A stretch of DNA of 64,000 nt from Miscanthus floridulus (GCF_019320115.1 NC_089587.1:100590166-100654165), one strand, 5' to 3'. Numbered from the stretch's first letter, positions 43,631 to 55,582 are shown. Made by a program: numbers and translations. Notes: generated from the sequence alone by a model not told the origin.

Positions 43631-46430
43631 ATAGGTTGGCTGCTCATCATGCTCGGGGCATCGGGCTGCACTGTCTGGTGTCCGCTGACATTATTTCACG
43701 CTTTGTTCTAATAGATGCAAGAAAGTGTGCTTTAGGTACTGCGAGAAGGTATAAGAAATCAAAAAGGTCTATAAACCAAAGTAGTCCTATAAAACAACAA
43801 TATATAAAAAAATGAGTAGTAGCAGTAGTAGAGGCCTCAGAAACATGTCAATCATCATTTGATTATGAACTTGGAGCATCAAGGCATCATAACAGAGAAG
43901 AGAGAAGAAGGTAATGTAGGGGCGGCTGCTAATGATGTCAAGTTCCTCACAAGTTCTTGATTATCAGCTCATATTCATATAATGTATGGACTTAGACAAT
44001 TTCATCATCGGTAAGACAAAGGAGAGGAGAGGAGAGGGGAGATTTGGCAAAAAAAAGCAACAACTGCTTAACAAACATAGAGAGGAAAAGGTGTAAAAAA
44101 AGCAGTTGCTGCTTTCCAAACATAGAGGATAGGAAAGGTGGCAAAAATAGTAGGAGTGGGGAGATTTGGCAAAAAAAAAGCAGCAACTGCTTCCCAAAAA
44201 AAGCAACAGCTGCCATACTGATTTTGCTCGATCTCACATGAACATCATATGCTTAATATCTTCCAAACCTGATAGGCAGATCGGACAATCAGAATACACC
44301 ATCTGACTATGTCAATATAATAGTTGGTATATGTTAAAACAAAAATAGGGGAACAGTAGTGGAGGTTGACCATGTTGTGTTAGCCAGAATTCATATTTTT
44401 AGAGTTGGTCTGCACAAGCACTACTAATTCAGCAGAAAATACAACAATTAAACAAAATGTGCTAGTATATGTTTTCCTGGAGTTTTACTTTGTATTTTTG
44501 AGCGAGAGCAATTTTTTTCCCAACACACTTAGATCTTATAATATGCACCCGAAACATTTCTTTTTAATTATTACTGATATGCAGCATTCCCTTTAACACA
44601 AGATTGGCGTTGATGCCCATTTATTTTCAATAAACGTGCGGTCACTCGTGATTTGCAGTTGTTTCGAACTGATGGGAACTATGTCCCACAGATGTTTCCA
44701 AAATATACCTGTCAAACTCTCATGCCATAATTAGGTGAAAGCTCAACAACCTGGTGATATAAAAGTCCATGTTGGTCTAGCCAAACCATGGCTGAAATTT
44801 TCAACGAGTTTCATTCATTAAATCACAAAGCTAAGCACCAACCAGCCTCAGAGACTATCATCAGATTTTCAGTGAGCTACCAAAGCCTACTCCAACTATA
44901 GAAATAATGTTAGTACTTCTATAGGTCATGAACCAAAGATATTAGAAAATTAGAACTAGCAAAGCCTCATGCAGACAGGGTCAAGTAAATCTTATTGCTC
45001 TGAATATTATAGCTATTGTCAAGACATGAACTATACTCATTGTTAGGCACCAAGTTGAACTTCAGAAACCAAATGGTGCAATCATTTGTAAAACAGCAGG
45101 GGCACATACATGCTTATTGTCCATACACTTGTTTTCAACAACATAAAAGTAGTGAACAAAAATGGCTGCCACATTAGTATTTTACGTTAGGTTTACAAAG
45201 GAAGGATTGTTTTATTTGCAGGTTTCACCAGATATTAAAAGGTTAGATCTGGTCTCACTCACTGCACCACACACTGCCCTTCACTTTAGTGCCCACTGAC
45301 TAAAAAGATAAACCAACAACCTATGTAAACGCTGGACAATGGTAGTTCATATTGGTAGTGATTTCACCCGATGTTTAAAGATACAAGCAAGCAGAACAAC
45401 TAAATTGACGCCAGGCTGAAACACGATCAGAACATCCACTCAAAATCTTTATCAGATCATCACTTATCTTGGTTGCTAATAATTATAATGCTGTAAGAGG
45501 TGCAGGTCTGAATGTCTGACAAGTAACAAGCATGGGACCAAAAAAAACACTACGTTCAGCTATCAAGAAAACCAGTCTAGAGAATTCAGGAATGTACCCA
45601 ACTATGCTCTCATTTAGATAAGTTGTTAGTAAATACTAAGTTGTTGCAAGGGCTGAGGATCAACTTGCATCTCTCAATGGTGATTACAGTTACACCTTAT
45701 GCTGAAACCTGTTATGCTTGGAATTCTATTGCCCAATCAATCAGCAGCACCAAAGTAACAGTCACCTTTTATTTCAAAACTCAAGTGTGAGCTGGGGGTT
45801 TCTTGTAATAAGTGCGGACTAACTGATGCCTCTGCTCTGATGAGGTCTGCAGCCACATTTTTTCCCCATTACCTAAAAAAACCTTTTATTTTGAGCTTTA
45901 TTTACTAATTAAAATAAAACATAAGATAGTTAGGTCGTCTCTAGACAAATCATCGCGAGCTGTTTGGTTGCCGAAATGGTATGGGAAACCGCAAAGGGGA
46001 CAGGATTGCACGAGACACCGACGAAACGGTATTTGATTACATCGGGTTTGGAGCTATATCCACCACTTAAAACACCAACAGCCCAACTGTTATCAGGTCA
46101 TGCAAATAATCAATGACTAAAACTTACATCCACATAATTTTGACTCATAAAAGTTTCCTAGACTGGTAGACACAACCATAAACCAACCTCTAGGTGCTGT
46201 AGCAAAAAAAAAGCAATATGCCGCTGAACCTATGCGATCGATAGCAGCATTGAAAGCAGGTGGACCACCAGCCAACAATCCTATTATTCTGCAACTAAAC
46301 TAGTTATATAGGCCACCAAGTCCCTATCGCAAATGGCACTGCTACTGGGAGACAATTTTTTTTTTCTAAATATCATTCAAGCAATTTGATTTGTTTCCGT
46401 GATCATATTGTATCTTCAGGGCCCATCAAT
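43631..46430 (-). other. CACTA internal non-coding, probable intron of TNP1-like gene
   Basis: About 2.8 kb without a supported gene between the leader-like region (46440-47110) and the TNP1-like pieces. It includes a short tandem repeat at 44038-44220. Elsewhere I see nothing beyond AT-rich unique sequence. Confidence 0.4.
44038..44220. repeat. Imperfect repeats, GAGATTTGGCAAAAAA and GCAGTTGCTGC
   Basis: GAGATTTGGCAAAAAAAAGC occurs at about 44039 and about 44160, and AGCARCAACTGCTT or its inverse AGCAGTTGCTGCTT three or four times. Both direct and inverted copies are present. Confidence 0.7.
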
Positions 46431-46779
46431 TGTTATGATTGTAGATCACAAATTAATGCGATGATATTCTGGACCATACAGAGATCGACATGCATTCGAT
46501 CCTTTGTGTCGAATCCATAGGAACAGGAACATGAACAGGAATGGAGAAGGGGATTGGCGTACCTGGAGGAGACGGAGGCCTTAGTGAGGGAGGTCGAGGA
46601 CGGAGAAGGGCGACAGCGGCTCTCCAGGTCAGAGGAAGAACCCTGCGCGGCGACGCTGGAACGGGAACAGGGCTGAACAGGGACCCGTCCATGAACACGG
46701 GTCGAAGAACTTGCCGAACAGGAACGGGCTGAACAGGGACCCATCCGTGAACACGACCCTCACCGTGGCATCGGCATCG

Positions 46780-47050
46780 ACGCCATGCAAGGAGGAGGTA
46801 GGGCGCGGTGAAGGTAGGACATGGAGGCGGCGGAGGTAGGGCGCGATAGAGGTAGGGCAAGGAGGAGGTTGGGCGCGGAGGAGGTAGGGCACAGAGGCGG
46901 AGGAGGTAGGGCGCGGCGGAGGTAGGGCACAAGGAGGTAGGGCGAGGTAGGGCACGGCGGAGGTAGGGCATGGAGGAGGTAGGGTGCGGCGGAGGTAGGG
47001 CACGGAGGCGGTGGAGGTAGGGCACAGAGGCGGCGGCGGCGGAGAAAAAC
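46780..47050. repeat. GGAGGTAGGGC minisatellite in leader of TNP1-like gene
   Basis: About 14 variants of GG(C/A)GGAGGTAGGGC(A/G)(C/T)GG in tandem. On the minus strand it lies 70-330 bases after a TATA box and gives Pro/Leu/Tyr-rich ORFs in all three frames (46453-47025 and overlapping), which marks it as repeat and not protein. A 5' untranslated position is inferred. Confidence 0.75.
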
Positions 47051-47114
47051 TTCAGCCTGACGGCGTCGTGCAGAATAAAGTGCCCAAGACTTAGAATAAT
47101 TTTAGCCTCCCGAG

Positions 47115-47213
47115 CTTATATACCGAAGCTCATTTGTAGGGGCGGTTCCTGAGTAAGCCACCCCTACAAATCAATTTGTAGGGGCGGTTCCTGAGTAAGC
47201 CGCCCCTATAAAT
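47115..47213 (-). promoter_or_regulatory. Internal CACTA promoter: subterminal-type repeats and TATA
   Basis: Two palindromic units beginning ATTTGTAGGGGCGGTTCC (47132-47171 and 47174-47213) are followed on the minus strand by TATATAAG (complement of 47115-47122). The same arrangement occurs at the right end of the element (53164-53219), before TNP2. It would drive the TNP1-like gene. Confidence 0.6.
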
Positions 47214-48790
47214 ATTTTTTAATTTATTTTAATTAATAATTTTGTAATTTATATATAAAGAACATAATGTAAATTTATATAATACTTTTTTAATTATTCT
47301 ATATATGTATAAATAAAAAATATATAAACAATTTCATGATATATATATATATAGATATAATTATATATTTTGTTCTTTACAAAAATAATATTTTAAAAAT
47401 TGAAAAATTAAAAATTAAAACAACTAAAACAATTTATCTCCACTAAATGACCTTAAATGAAAATTTTGTAAACATCAAAGTTGTAGAACTTATCAAGATG
47501 TACAACTTATATTTTGGTCATCTTTTCATTTGACCAAATTTGAACAATACAAAATTTGAATTTCAATAAATGTCAAATTCAAATAAGATTTTGAAATCTT
47601 AAATTATTTCAAATAAGAAAGTCATGAACATAAAAGTTGTTGAACACATCACTATCTACAACTTTTATTTTGGTCATCTTTTATTTGACTAAATTTGGAC
47701 AGTTCAAATTTTGAATTTCAATAAATATCAACTTCAAATAATATTTTAAAACCTTAAATGATTTCAACTACAAAAGTCGTGAACATAAAAGTTGTTGAAC
47801 TCATCACTATCTACAACTTTTATTTTGGTCACTTCTTCATGTGATAAAGTATTAGTAAACATTGTTCACAAATCCACATATCACTCATAGTTTCATAAAC
47901 TATACGAGAGACATGTTGATTTGTGAACAATGTTTACTACCATTTTGTCAGATGAAGAAATGATCAAAATAAAAGTTTTAGATCTTGATGAGTTATACAA
48001 CTTTAGTATTCATCACTTTTTCAGCTGAAATCATTTGGTGTTTCAAAATCTTGTTACAACTTGTCATTTTTTAAATCTAAAAATTTAAATTGTTCAAATA
48101 TTGTCAAACGAAAAGAATGACCAAATCAACACAGTAACTTGATAGGGCATGATTTTAGAAAATTTTAGAAAAAAAACCATCACATTTAGAGTTAGTATGA
48201 GGGAGAAAGACTAGTTACAAATTTTATCCAGAGATTAAAAAGAAAAATCACAACTGATCATGATGATGAATGATGAAAAAGTGTGATTTCTCTTTTTAAT
48301 CTGTGGCTGAAACTTGTAACTAGTTTTTCTTCCTCATACTAACTTCAAATGTGATGGTTATTTCCTAAAGTTTTCTAAAATCATGCTCTATCATTTTAGT
48401 CTAGTCACCTATCTTTGTCACTAATTTTAAACAATTCAAATTTGAATTTCACAAAATGACAACTTCAAACCTGATTTTCAACCACTAAATGATTTCAGCT
48501 GTAAAGGTGATGAATATAAAAGTTGTTGAACACATCACTATCTACAACTTTTATTTTGGTCATCTTTTTATTTGATAAAATTTGAACAGTTCAAATTTTG
48601 AATTTAAGAAAATGACAGCTTCAAACCTGATTTTCAACCACTAAATGATTTCAACTGTAAAGGTGTTGAATATAAAAGTTGTATAACTTGTCAAGATCTC
48701 CTACTTTTAGTTTTGGCTATTTCTTTATTTCATAAAGTGTTAAGTGATTTCATAAAGTTTTAGTAGTAATAGAGTGGATGTTGAAATAGA
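47214..48790. repeat. AT-rich array of ~157-bp repeats with long inverted repeat
   Basis: A motif with AAAAGTTGTTGAAC, TACAACTTTTATTTTGGTCAT and CAAATTTGAATTTC recurs at about 47470, 47627, 47784, 48515 and 48664, with spacing near 157 bp for the first three. A copy near 47960 is inverted. No ORF is present. It lies downstream of TNP2 and upstream of the internal promoter. Confidence 0.8.
47946..48586. repeat. Long inverted repeat, arms about 310 bp
   Basis: The arm 47946-48258 pairs with 48278-48586 read inversely around a centre near 48268. Matching landmarks are GATAGGGCATGATTTTAG at 48141 with CTAAAATCATGCTCTATC at 48376, ACTAGTTACAA at about 48211 with TTGTAACTAGT at about 48315, and TTCAGCTGAAATCATTT near 48020 with AAATGATTTCAGCTGTAAA near 48486. 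Arms are imperfect, perhaps 80-85% identical by eye. Confidence 0.75.
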
Positions 48791-48814
48791 TTCATCTGGA
48801 TGCTACAAAGGGTA

Positions 48815-48945
48815 GCCTCACACACATGCATAAATGTAGTCTCTCTCACACACACAAATATATAGTCTTACACACATACATAAATATATAGTCTCACACG
48901 CATGCATAAATAAAGTCTTACACACACTTACACAAACACTCCATG
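48815..48945. repeat. Short tandem repeat, CACACACATGCATAAAT..AGTC
   Basis: Four to five units of about 30 bp, each with a CACACA(C/T)AC(A/G)CATAAATA(T)A(A/T)AGTCT pattern. Located just downstream of the TNP2 coding remnants. Confidence 0.75.
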
Positions 48946-48979
48946 TTCAACAACTAGCTAGCCCTCTGTAATGACTTTT

Positions 48980-51900
48980 CCTTGACACCTTTTTGCTCCT
49001 ATGGCAATATGTCTTTGGGCAGGTTCTTTTCCACAATACTGATCTTCTTAGGAAAGTCTGTGAATAGCGGCATCTCATCGTAGTTATTGTAAGCTTCAAC
49101 ATCGTCCACGCCATCAACTCCGATAATATGCTGTTTCTCGGAGGCAACCATGTGCTTTGTCTTCTTCTTCGGGGGGAGGTTACTTTGTGGGTCAGGCATA
49201 TAGAAAACTTATGCGACACATGAAGCGAGCACCCAAGGGTCATCTTGGTAGCCTAGATTCTTGAGGTCTAGGACTCTCAATCTGATCTCGTTCAGTTGGT
49301 GTTGTTTGATCCAGCGGCATCGAAACAGGGCCACTGTTATATCCCTTCCATAATCAAGTTCCATATCTCTTCAATGATGCCAAAGTATTAGGATCTTTCG
49401 CCCCAATCCATCAAGAGCTTCTATTCGAACGCCGTTGTTTTGGTTCACATATTTACTATCCTTTGCATGGGTATAGTACATATACCCATTGATGTCATAA
49501 GCATTCCAAGATGTCACTTGTCTCGATGGCCCCTTCGCCAACCTACTGATGGTAATAGAGTCTATGGTTTCTTTAGACGGTATGTTTTGATCCTTCAACC
49601 ATGTAGTTAGTCGTTGCTTGTGCTGTTTCATGACCCAATCATCCGAACGACCATTTCTCTCTGCCATAATGATAGCCAAGTGTTCATCAATGTACGGTTG
49701 CATCAGTTGTGTACTCTGCAAGACACTATAATGCACCCGACTCACCTCTTTGTAATCATGGTCGATGAACACTTTTCTACCACTGGTGCCCTTCCTAGCC
49801 AGCCTACCCTTATGACGAGAATCGGGTTTACCAATCCCTTTCTATACTCCTTTCTGTACTTTTAGGTACTCTTGACAACACTCGACTGACTTCTTCAGTA
49901 TTGTAACCCTCTATCATGGAGCCCTCTAGGTATGCTCGATTATGCACGTATTGACTTAGAACCAATATGAACCGCTCGTAGGACCACATTTCATGCAAGT
50001 AGCAAGGGCTCAGCAGCCTGTATCTGATGAACCATATGAATCATGAGATGTGGCATTATATAAAAAATACAGAAGGTAAACACATCTCTAGTTGGTTTTG
50101 TGTCTCCACCACAAATTCTTGTAGGTCACTCAGCTCTTACTTGTCAATCGTCTTCTAGTGAGATCATTGAAAAGAAGTAGCACATGCGGGTGATGGCCAT
50201 TTTCAAGAACTCTAGCTTTATAGCCCTGATTGCAATAGGTAGAAACACTGTCAGCATCACATGACAATCGTGAGCCTTGTAGTGTGTTATTGACAAGTCC
50301 TTCATCGACACTAGCTTCTGCACATTCGCTGAAAACCAGTTGGGACTTTGACCCCCCCTCAGGAAAGTGCATATAGCTCTCTTCTAGTCTTATGTTAGGT
50401 TGAAGCACGCCATGAGGCATAGTGTATTTTTCCATTAGCCTCAGGTACCGGGTGAAGCTGTGGCATCACATTTAGCTGCACCATGTCTTTCCGTGATTTT
50501 CAGACCATCCTTTGACTTGCCTATGTACATCAAGGTAGCAATGAGACTCTCAAAGACATTCTTCTGCACTGTGCATAGCATCAATGGCATGTGGGACCTC
50601 CAAGTCTAGGCCAATAAGGCAGATACTAAAAGAAGATCGATTGTTTCTTGAAAGGTACTCCTTTGACAGGGGGTGTGCTTCTATCTCTGTTCGTCCCATC
50701 CGGATTCTTCTTTCCATAGACGACGCGTATGTTTTTCACCATTCTGTACATGTGTTCTCCATTATGATGTCTCTCTAGGAGGGGGTTCAATCTCTGGGGT
50801 GTTGTCATAAAATCTAAAGAATAATTTGCTAGCGATACTTGTGACTTGTCTTTAAGAAGCGTCAGTTCCTTAGGTAAACTATCTTCTTGGATGCATCTAG
50901 GTACACCCATGTAGTACCATCCAAGCAAACCTAAGCATCCAGTCTTCCCTTTGATCTGTCCAGACAAAGCAAACACAGCGGGGTAATCATTGGTAGTAAC
51001 AAATATTATTGCTCTACATATGAAGTCCTCCTTTCGAAACACATCGTACATCAGCTCCCCATGCCTCCATAGCCTCTCTATTTCTTGCATCAAAGGCTCG
51101 AGGAACACGTCTATATCAATGCCTGGTTGTTTAGGGCCAGAAATAAGAATAGTGAGGAGAAGGTACTTTCTCTTCTAACACAACCACGTTGGGATGTTGT
51201 ACATGGTCAAGATCACTGGCCAAGTGCTAGTGGTCGCTCATCCTCTCATTGAAGGGATTCATTCCATCGGTGCTCAAGCCAAACCGTACATTCCTTGGGT
51301 CATCACTGAATTCTTTGTGCTTCTCATCGAACCTTTGCCACTGACTACAATCAGCCGGGTGTGCAATCTTATCATCATCCACCTTGCGCTCATCATCCCA
51401 CCATGTCATGAGTGCGGCTTCTTTAGGGTTTAGGAAGATACGTCTCAAGCGGTCGGTCACTGGCAGGTACCACATTACCAAGGCAGGAATTCTTCTCTGC
51501 TTTGCATCGTTGCCTAATGGAGTGTCCTCTGGGGGCTGAGATTCTTGTACCACCTTTTTTGTACCCTTCTTATTCCTCTTTTTCCTCATGGAGGCTTCGT
51601 CCCACCGTAAAGGTCATTGTTCTTGTACCGGCTAGCCCCACACCAGGGGACATTTATCCAGTGACTTAAATGTTTCACCACTAAAAAGTATACAGTGGTT
51701 GGGGCATGCATGGATTTTTTCAACCCCCATTGTCAATGGACTTATGACCTTCTTCGCTTGGTATGTGTTGGTGGGAACTGAGTTTGGTTGTGGCAGCACC
51801 CATGACAGGAGACTGCAATAGATCATTGAAACTACAGTCTGACCAGCCGTACTTAGCCTTCAGATAAGTAGCTCAAGCACAAAACGTAGCAATGTCCAAT

Positions 51901-52546
51901 GTGTCGGACAGCCCTTTTCAACACCATACACAGTCTCCTTCGATGCTTTTGTCACCCTTTCCAAATTTTCTAGACCTTTCGGGCTCTTTAGTAAAATCTC
52001 TGGTCCAAGGGCTCGAATCATGTCCTCCAAATCATCTTCATCCCCGATCACGTGCTCCACCATCATTATTGGCACCACCTTCGTCGTTACCATCCCAACC
52101 ACCAGCATCACCACCTTGTTCATTGCTAAACTCGGGATCCATTCGTGCATCAAGCTCTGCTGAATATTAGGATAGGGATTCTAGGGTTTCGTAGTCGTAT
52201 TCCTCCTCATCCTCAGTCGTTAGCAATAACCGTTTCACCATGATGAATTCACACTGTGTAGTCCTCAATAAATCCTCGCATAATCAAATGTGATCTGATG
52301 ATAGTCACATCTGTCCATGCCATACGGATTCTTGCAATCTTTATAGGGACAAATAATTGTATCTTTATTCTCTATCAACATCATTGTATGCTTCTTTGCG
52401 GCTTCAATAAATTTATCCACCTCTTCACGGAAACCTGCCTTGAACCTTAACGAACCATAGCATCCAAGAGTTCCTATACTCCATCTTTTACAACAACAAC
52501 AAAACAAACATTGTATATACTTCAGATATATATGAATATAAATCAA
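48980..52546 (-). pseudogene. CACTA TNP2 transposase, broken
   Basis: TNP2 cuts and joins the element ends. Minus-strand pieces, N to C: 52546-52265 with a transposase-associated domain (FREEVDKFIEAAKKH, then CPYKDCKNPYGMD), 52153-51860 (CPTHWTLLRFVLELL), 51826-51632 (GVEKIHACPNHCILF), 51589-51227 (RRIPALVMWYLPVTDRLRRI, NVRFGLSTDGMNPF), 51108-50626 (MFLEPLMQEIERLW, FVTTNDYPAVFALSGQIKG), a DUF4218-like segment near 50400-49870, and a DUF4216-like C-terminus from 49772 to 48980 (SWNAYDINGYMYYTHAKDSK). Stops and frameshifts interrupt all joints; some gaps may be introns. No piece is long enough to be active. Confidence 0.85.
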
Positions 52547-53163
52547 ATATAATTACATGTAGCATACAAACACACCATGGTAGAGGAAAATTAATTAATG
52601 GCTCATTTATCCATAAATAATTAAAATACATATTTGTTGATTACAATAAACAATTTCAAAGACAACAATTAGCAATAATTATATTTTACCCAATATCTTT
52701 CATGCAAACCCTAGTCCAATTTCATCAAACATAAATTTACAAAAATAAAATTAATAAAAAAACAAACCCTAGATCTAGATCTACATGCACATGAAACATC
52801 CATAAAACTAACTAATTGTTCACTAAAATCAATAAATATGGACCAAATAAGGGTATGATCTTGTTCCCCTACCTAATTTACCCAAGTACATTCAAAACTT
52901 GAGTCTAATTTGCTTCATAAGTAGCTCAAGCACCATAGAAGAGAGAGAAAAACAAAACTCTAATTACTCACTAACCAACTATTAAAACTTCAAACAAAAG
53001 TATGGAATAGCATTTTCTTACCTTCTACAACCTCTCCACTAAAGGATTTGAGACCAAAACATTTCCCCTTAGTAGAGCAATTTTTGAGAGGTGCCCAAGA
53101 CTTCCCCACCTTTTTTCATGGGTTGGTGTGAGTGACCCGAGGAGAAAGAATGTGCTGCAGTTT
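52547..53163 (-). other. CACTA TNP2 5' region, no further gene seen
   Basis: AT-rich sequence between the first TNP2 coding piece and the TATA box. It probably holds the untranslated first exon and an intron. No ORF of note. Confidence 0.45.
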
Positions 53164-53171
53164 GTTTTATA
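53164..53171 (-). promoter_or_regulatory. TATA box of the CACTA TNP2 gene
   Basis: TATAAAAC on the minus strand directly downstream of the right subterminal repeats, where En/Spm elements start transcription. Confidence 0.6.
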
Positions 53172-53179
53172 TGTGGATC

Positions 53180-53447
53180 ATTTGTAGGAACGGCTGGTGA
53201 TTGAGCCACTCCTACAAATCAAAGGTATTTATACGTGGGCATTTGTAGGGGCGGCTCAATCATCAGCCGCCCCTACAAATAGCAACACCGGGGACGGCTG
53301 GTGAGTGAGCCGCCCCTACAAATCCGACTTATTTGTAGAGGCGGTTTGTATCACCAGCCGTCCTTGTTGTTTTATTTGTTGGGGGCGGCTGATCTCGTGG
53401 CTCCCAAGCACACCACTGTAGAGGCGGCTCCATCATCAACCATCCTA
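53180..53447. repeat. CACTA right subterminal repeats
   Basis: Five or six units of ATTTGTAGGGGCGGCT...AGCCGCCCCTACAAAT type. The clearest are 53180-53219 and 53241-53280, each a short palindrome with 12-14 base stems. The outermost units degrade into GTAGAGGCGGCTCC and an A-run at about 53448. Confidence 0.8.
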
Positions 53448-54076
53448 AAAAAAAAAATTATCTCATTGGTACAGACCGTTTTTCTGAACGGAGCCCGTTG
53501 AAATTTGATCTCTGGCAGCGGCATTTATATTTGGGATGGTTGGTGATTAGATACCGTATGGAGTTTATGTATGTGAGAGAGACATCCGCGCAAGAGTTCA
53601 CGACACTAGGGAGCCACTGGTTGGAGAGAAGGAAGATAAAATATTTACGTGCACTTTAGTCTTCACGTGGCATTATTCCCTTGTTAATTCGGTGAATACC
53701 TTTTGCGCCTCGTATATACATTAATTACGATGGAAGAAGCAACAAGCAGCAAACCAAAGGAATAGTGCCCAATTTTTATGGCACAATTGCAATTTTTATT
53801 TCTATAATGGCAAATCTGCAATAACTACAAGTTTTTTTGTGGCAGTTTTCAATTTTGGTTTTCTATACTGGCAAATCTAAAATAATTGTAGGGCGAAATA
53901 GTAATTATGCAACTTTGCCGTCTACTAAAAACAAAGTGCCTTCTGAGTCCTTCCTCTTTCCCCTTGCTATAGTAGAAGGTGACTTCTGTTCCAACGCAGG
54001 TCTCGTATGTTCTCTCTCGCCTCAAACACCCTCTTCAATGTTGGAGGATGGAAAAGCCATGATTTTAGCAGATCGT
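53448..54076. other. Unassigned sequence right of CACTA element
   Basis: No gene or element recognised. The frame at 53837-54169 runs into the neighbouring PIF/Harbinger-like element and has no domain. Confidence 0.4.
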
Positions 54077-54079
54077 TTA

Positions 54080-54777
54080 GGCCCTGTTTGTTTCCGCGGC
54101 TGTCGTGCGTTTGAGCCAAATAAGCCGGAAAAGCCTGCCAAACGCCCGGCGACCGCCCGCTCATCGTGACCGCGCGTCCGCGTTAGAGCATCGCTCGTAG
54201 TGTTGCTCGAAACGCAATCTCAGGCCCATGATTTGGAAAACACGCCTCGTGTCCCCACCCACCCGTGTTCGCCCCTCCTCAAGTGCAGGGGCTCCTTCCC
54301 CGTCACTCCTTCCCCACCGCTGCCTCCCTCCACCCTCACCACCTCACTCCGTCCTGGTTGCCGCCTCCCCTAGCCCAGATCCACCGCCGGTGGCCAGTTC
54401 TCACCAGATCTTGCCTCCCGAAGGACGCCGCCTCCTTCTCGGCAGCCGGGGGCCTCCTCCAGGACGCCAGCCTCCACCGGATCTGGCCTCTCGAAGGACG
54501 CTGCCTCCCTCTCGGTAGCCGGTGGCCTCCTCCCTCCCGGTAGCGGACGGCCTCCACCAGGCTCCGGGCTCCTCTGAGCTCCCGCCGACCACCTGCCTCC
54601 TTCCGCCTCCACCAAGCCACCTCCCTCAGGGTCTCGGCGGCCTCCACCAAGCTACCAAAATAATCTCCACAGCCAAACGCCTAGCTATTTTGACAGCAGA
54701 TTCTCCAAATCACTGCTCATCAGATAATCCTGCTCAACTTATAAGTGAGACTCGAAAAAGCTCAAACAAACAGGGCC
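54080..54777. mobile_element. PIF/Harbinger-like non-autonomous element, 698 bp
   Basis: A perfect 14-bp terminal inverted repeat GGCCCTGTTTGTTT (54080-54093 and inverse at 54764-54777) is bordered by TTA on both sides (54077-54079, 54778-54780), the 3-bp duplicate typical of PIF/Harbinger. The interior is unusually C-rich and includes a direct repeat of about 45 bp, offset 73 bp (from 54406 and 54479). Pro/Ser-rich ORFs on both strands have no domain and seem to follow base composition. Confidence 0.8.
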
Positions 54778-54780
54778 TTA

Positions 54781-55582
54781 CATAACCTTCTCTACTAGTT
54801 TAGGATTTCGGTAGATTAGGGTTCAGTTACCCATGTTGATGGTTTCGCATGTCCTTTGGCTTCCTCCACTTTATCTCCAATGATTGTGTGGGCGGATGCA
54901 TCACAGACGCTTCGGCTTCATAGGCGGCATGGCGAACTTCTTCAATTTCTCCAACGGCGATAGCGTGAATTACTTCTCCTACTCTGTTTTGGAAGGATAG
55001 GAGATCTTGGCATCCTCGTTAATGAATTTCCTTTTGGGTTATTGCAACCGTGAATTGTTGTTTAGGTCAGTTTCTTGGTTAGTAGTGGACTTCTTTTCCT
55101 CTTCCATTTTATTCTTGGTGCGTTGACGGTCGATGCTCTTTCAACAGCATTGATTTAAAATGGTGGATGGTTCATGCTACAGATCCAAGTTTTGGTGTCC
55201 CTTGTTGAGATGGGAGGCAGATCTTGTTTGCCTAGTTCTGATGTTCATCAACAGCGGACGGGAAGGAGGTTGTTGGTAAGAAAAGTCTAGAAATTATAGC
55301 CATAATTTTTTGTCATTCCATGTCGTTCTTTACAAATGTTCGAGGTGTGATGTGCTAGTACCTTTTCCTTAATATATAATTCATTGCGAAAAATAGAATT
55401 TTTATTAAAAAGAGTAAAAGAAGAGACAAATACGTCAGTTTTAGACTTGTAGTGGATTTCAGCTGTCGAGATTTCCATCACCTATCTGTAGGGTAGTATA
55501 TTCAACAGTACAATAGACTGCTGAGTTAGTTGAGATATACCAGATTAACTAGTACATATATAAAATACCAATACCAGATTAT
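54781..55582. other. Unassigned sequence
   Basis: No gene or element recognised. The only ORF above 60 codons (55287-55481, minus) has no domain. This and the following gap are the least repeat-like parts of the window and may be remnant low-copy DNA. Confidence 0.4.

Larger units (their letters stand above)
39722..53447 (-). mobile_element. CACTA (En/Spm) transposon, right terminus unclear
   Basis: The left end CACTACTACAG at 39722 is followed by TTTGTAGGGGCGG-type subterminal repeats. The right side has the same repeats in the reverse sense at 53180-53447. Between them on the minus strand lie a TNP2 transposase gene (right) and a TNP1-like gene (left), each preceded by subterminal repeats and a TATA box. 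No TAGTG terminus is seen on the right, so the edge is approximate and may be truncated. The 13.7-kb span could be one element or two related ones joined or nested near 47214. Confidence 0.75.

Noticed and set aside
46453..47025. Long Pro/Leu/Tyr-rich ORFs resembling a cell-wall protein
   Set aside because: All frames are open because of the GGAGGTAGGGC minisatellite; no signal peptide or proper domain.
53762..53768. TAGTG as possible right terminus of the CACTA element
   Set aside because: No subterminal repeats lie next to it and no matching 3-bp duplicate with the left end (AAC) is present.
54228..54543. Pro/Ser-rich ORFs inside the PIF/Harbinger-like element
   Set aside because: Open frames on both strands and in several phases follow the C-rich composition; kept only as a possible capture to test.
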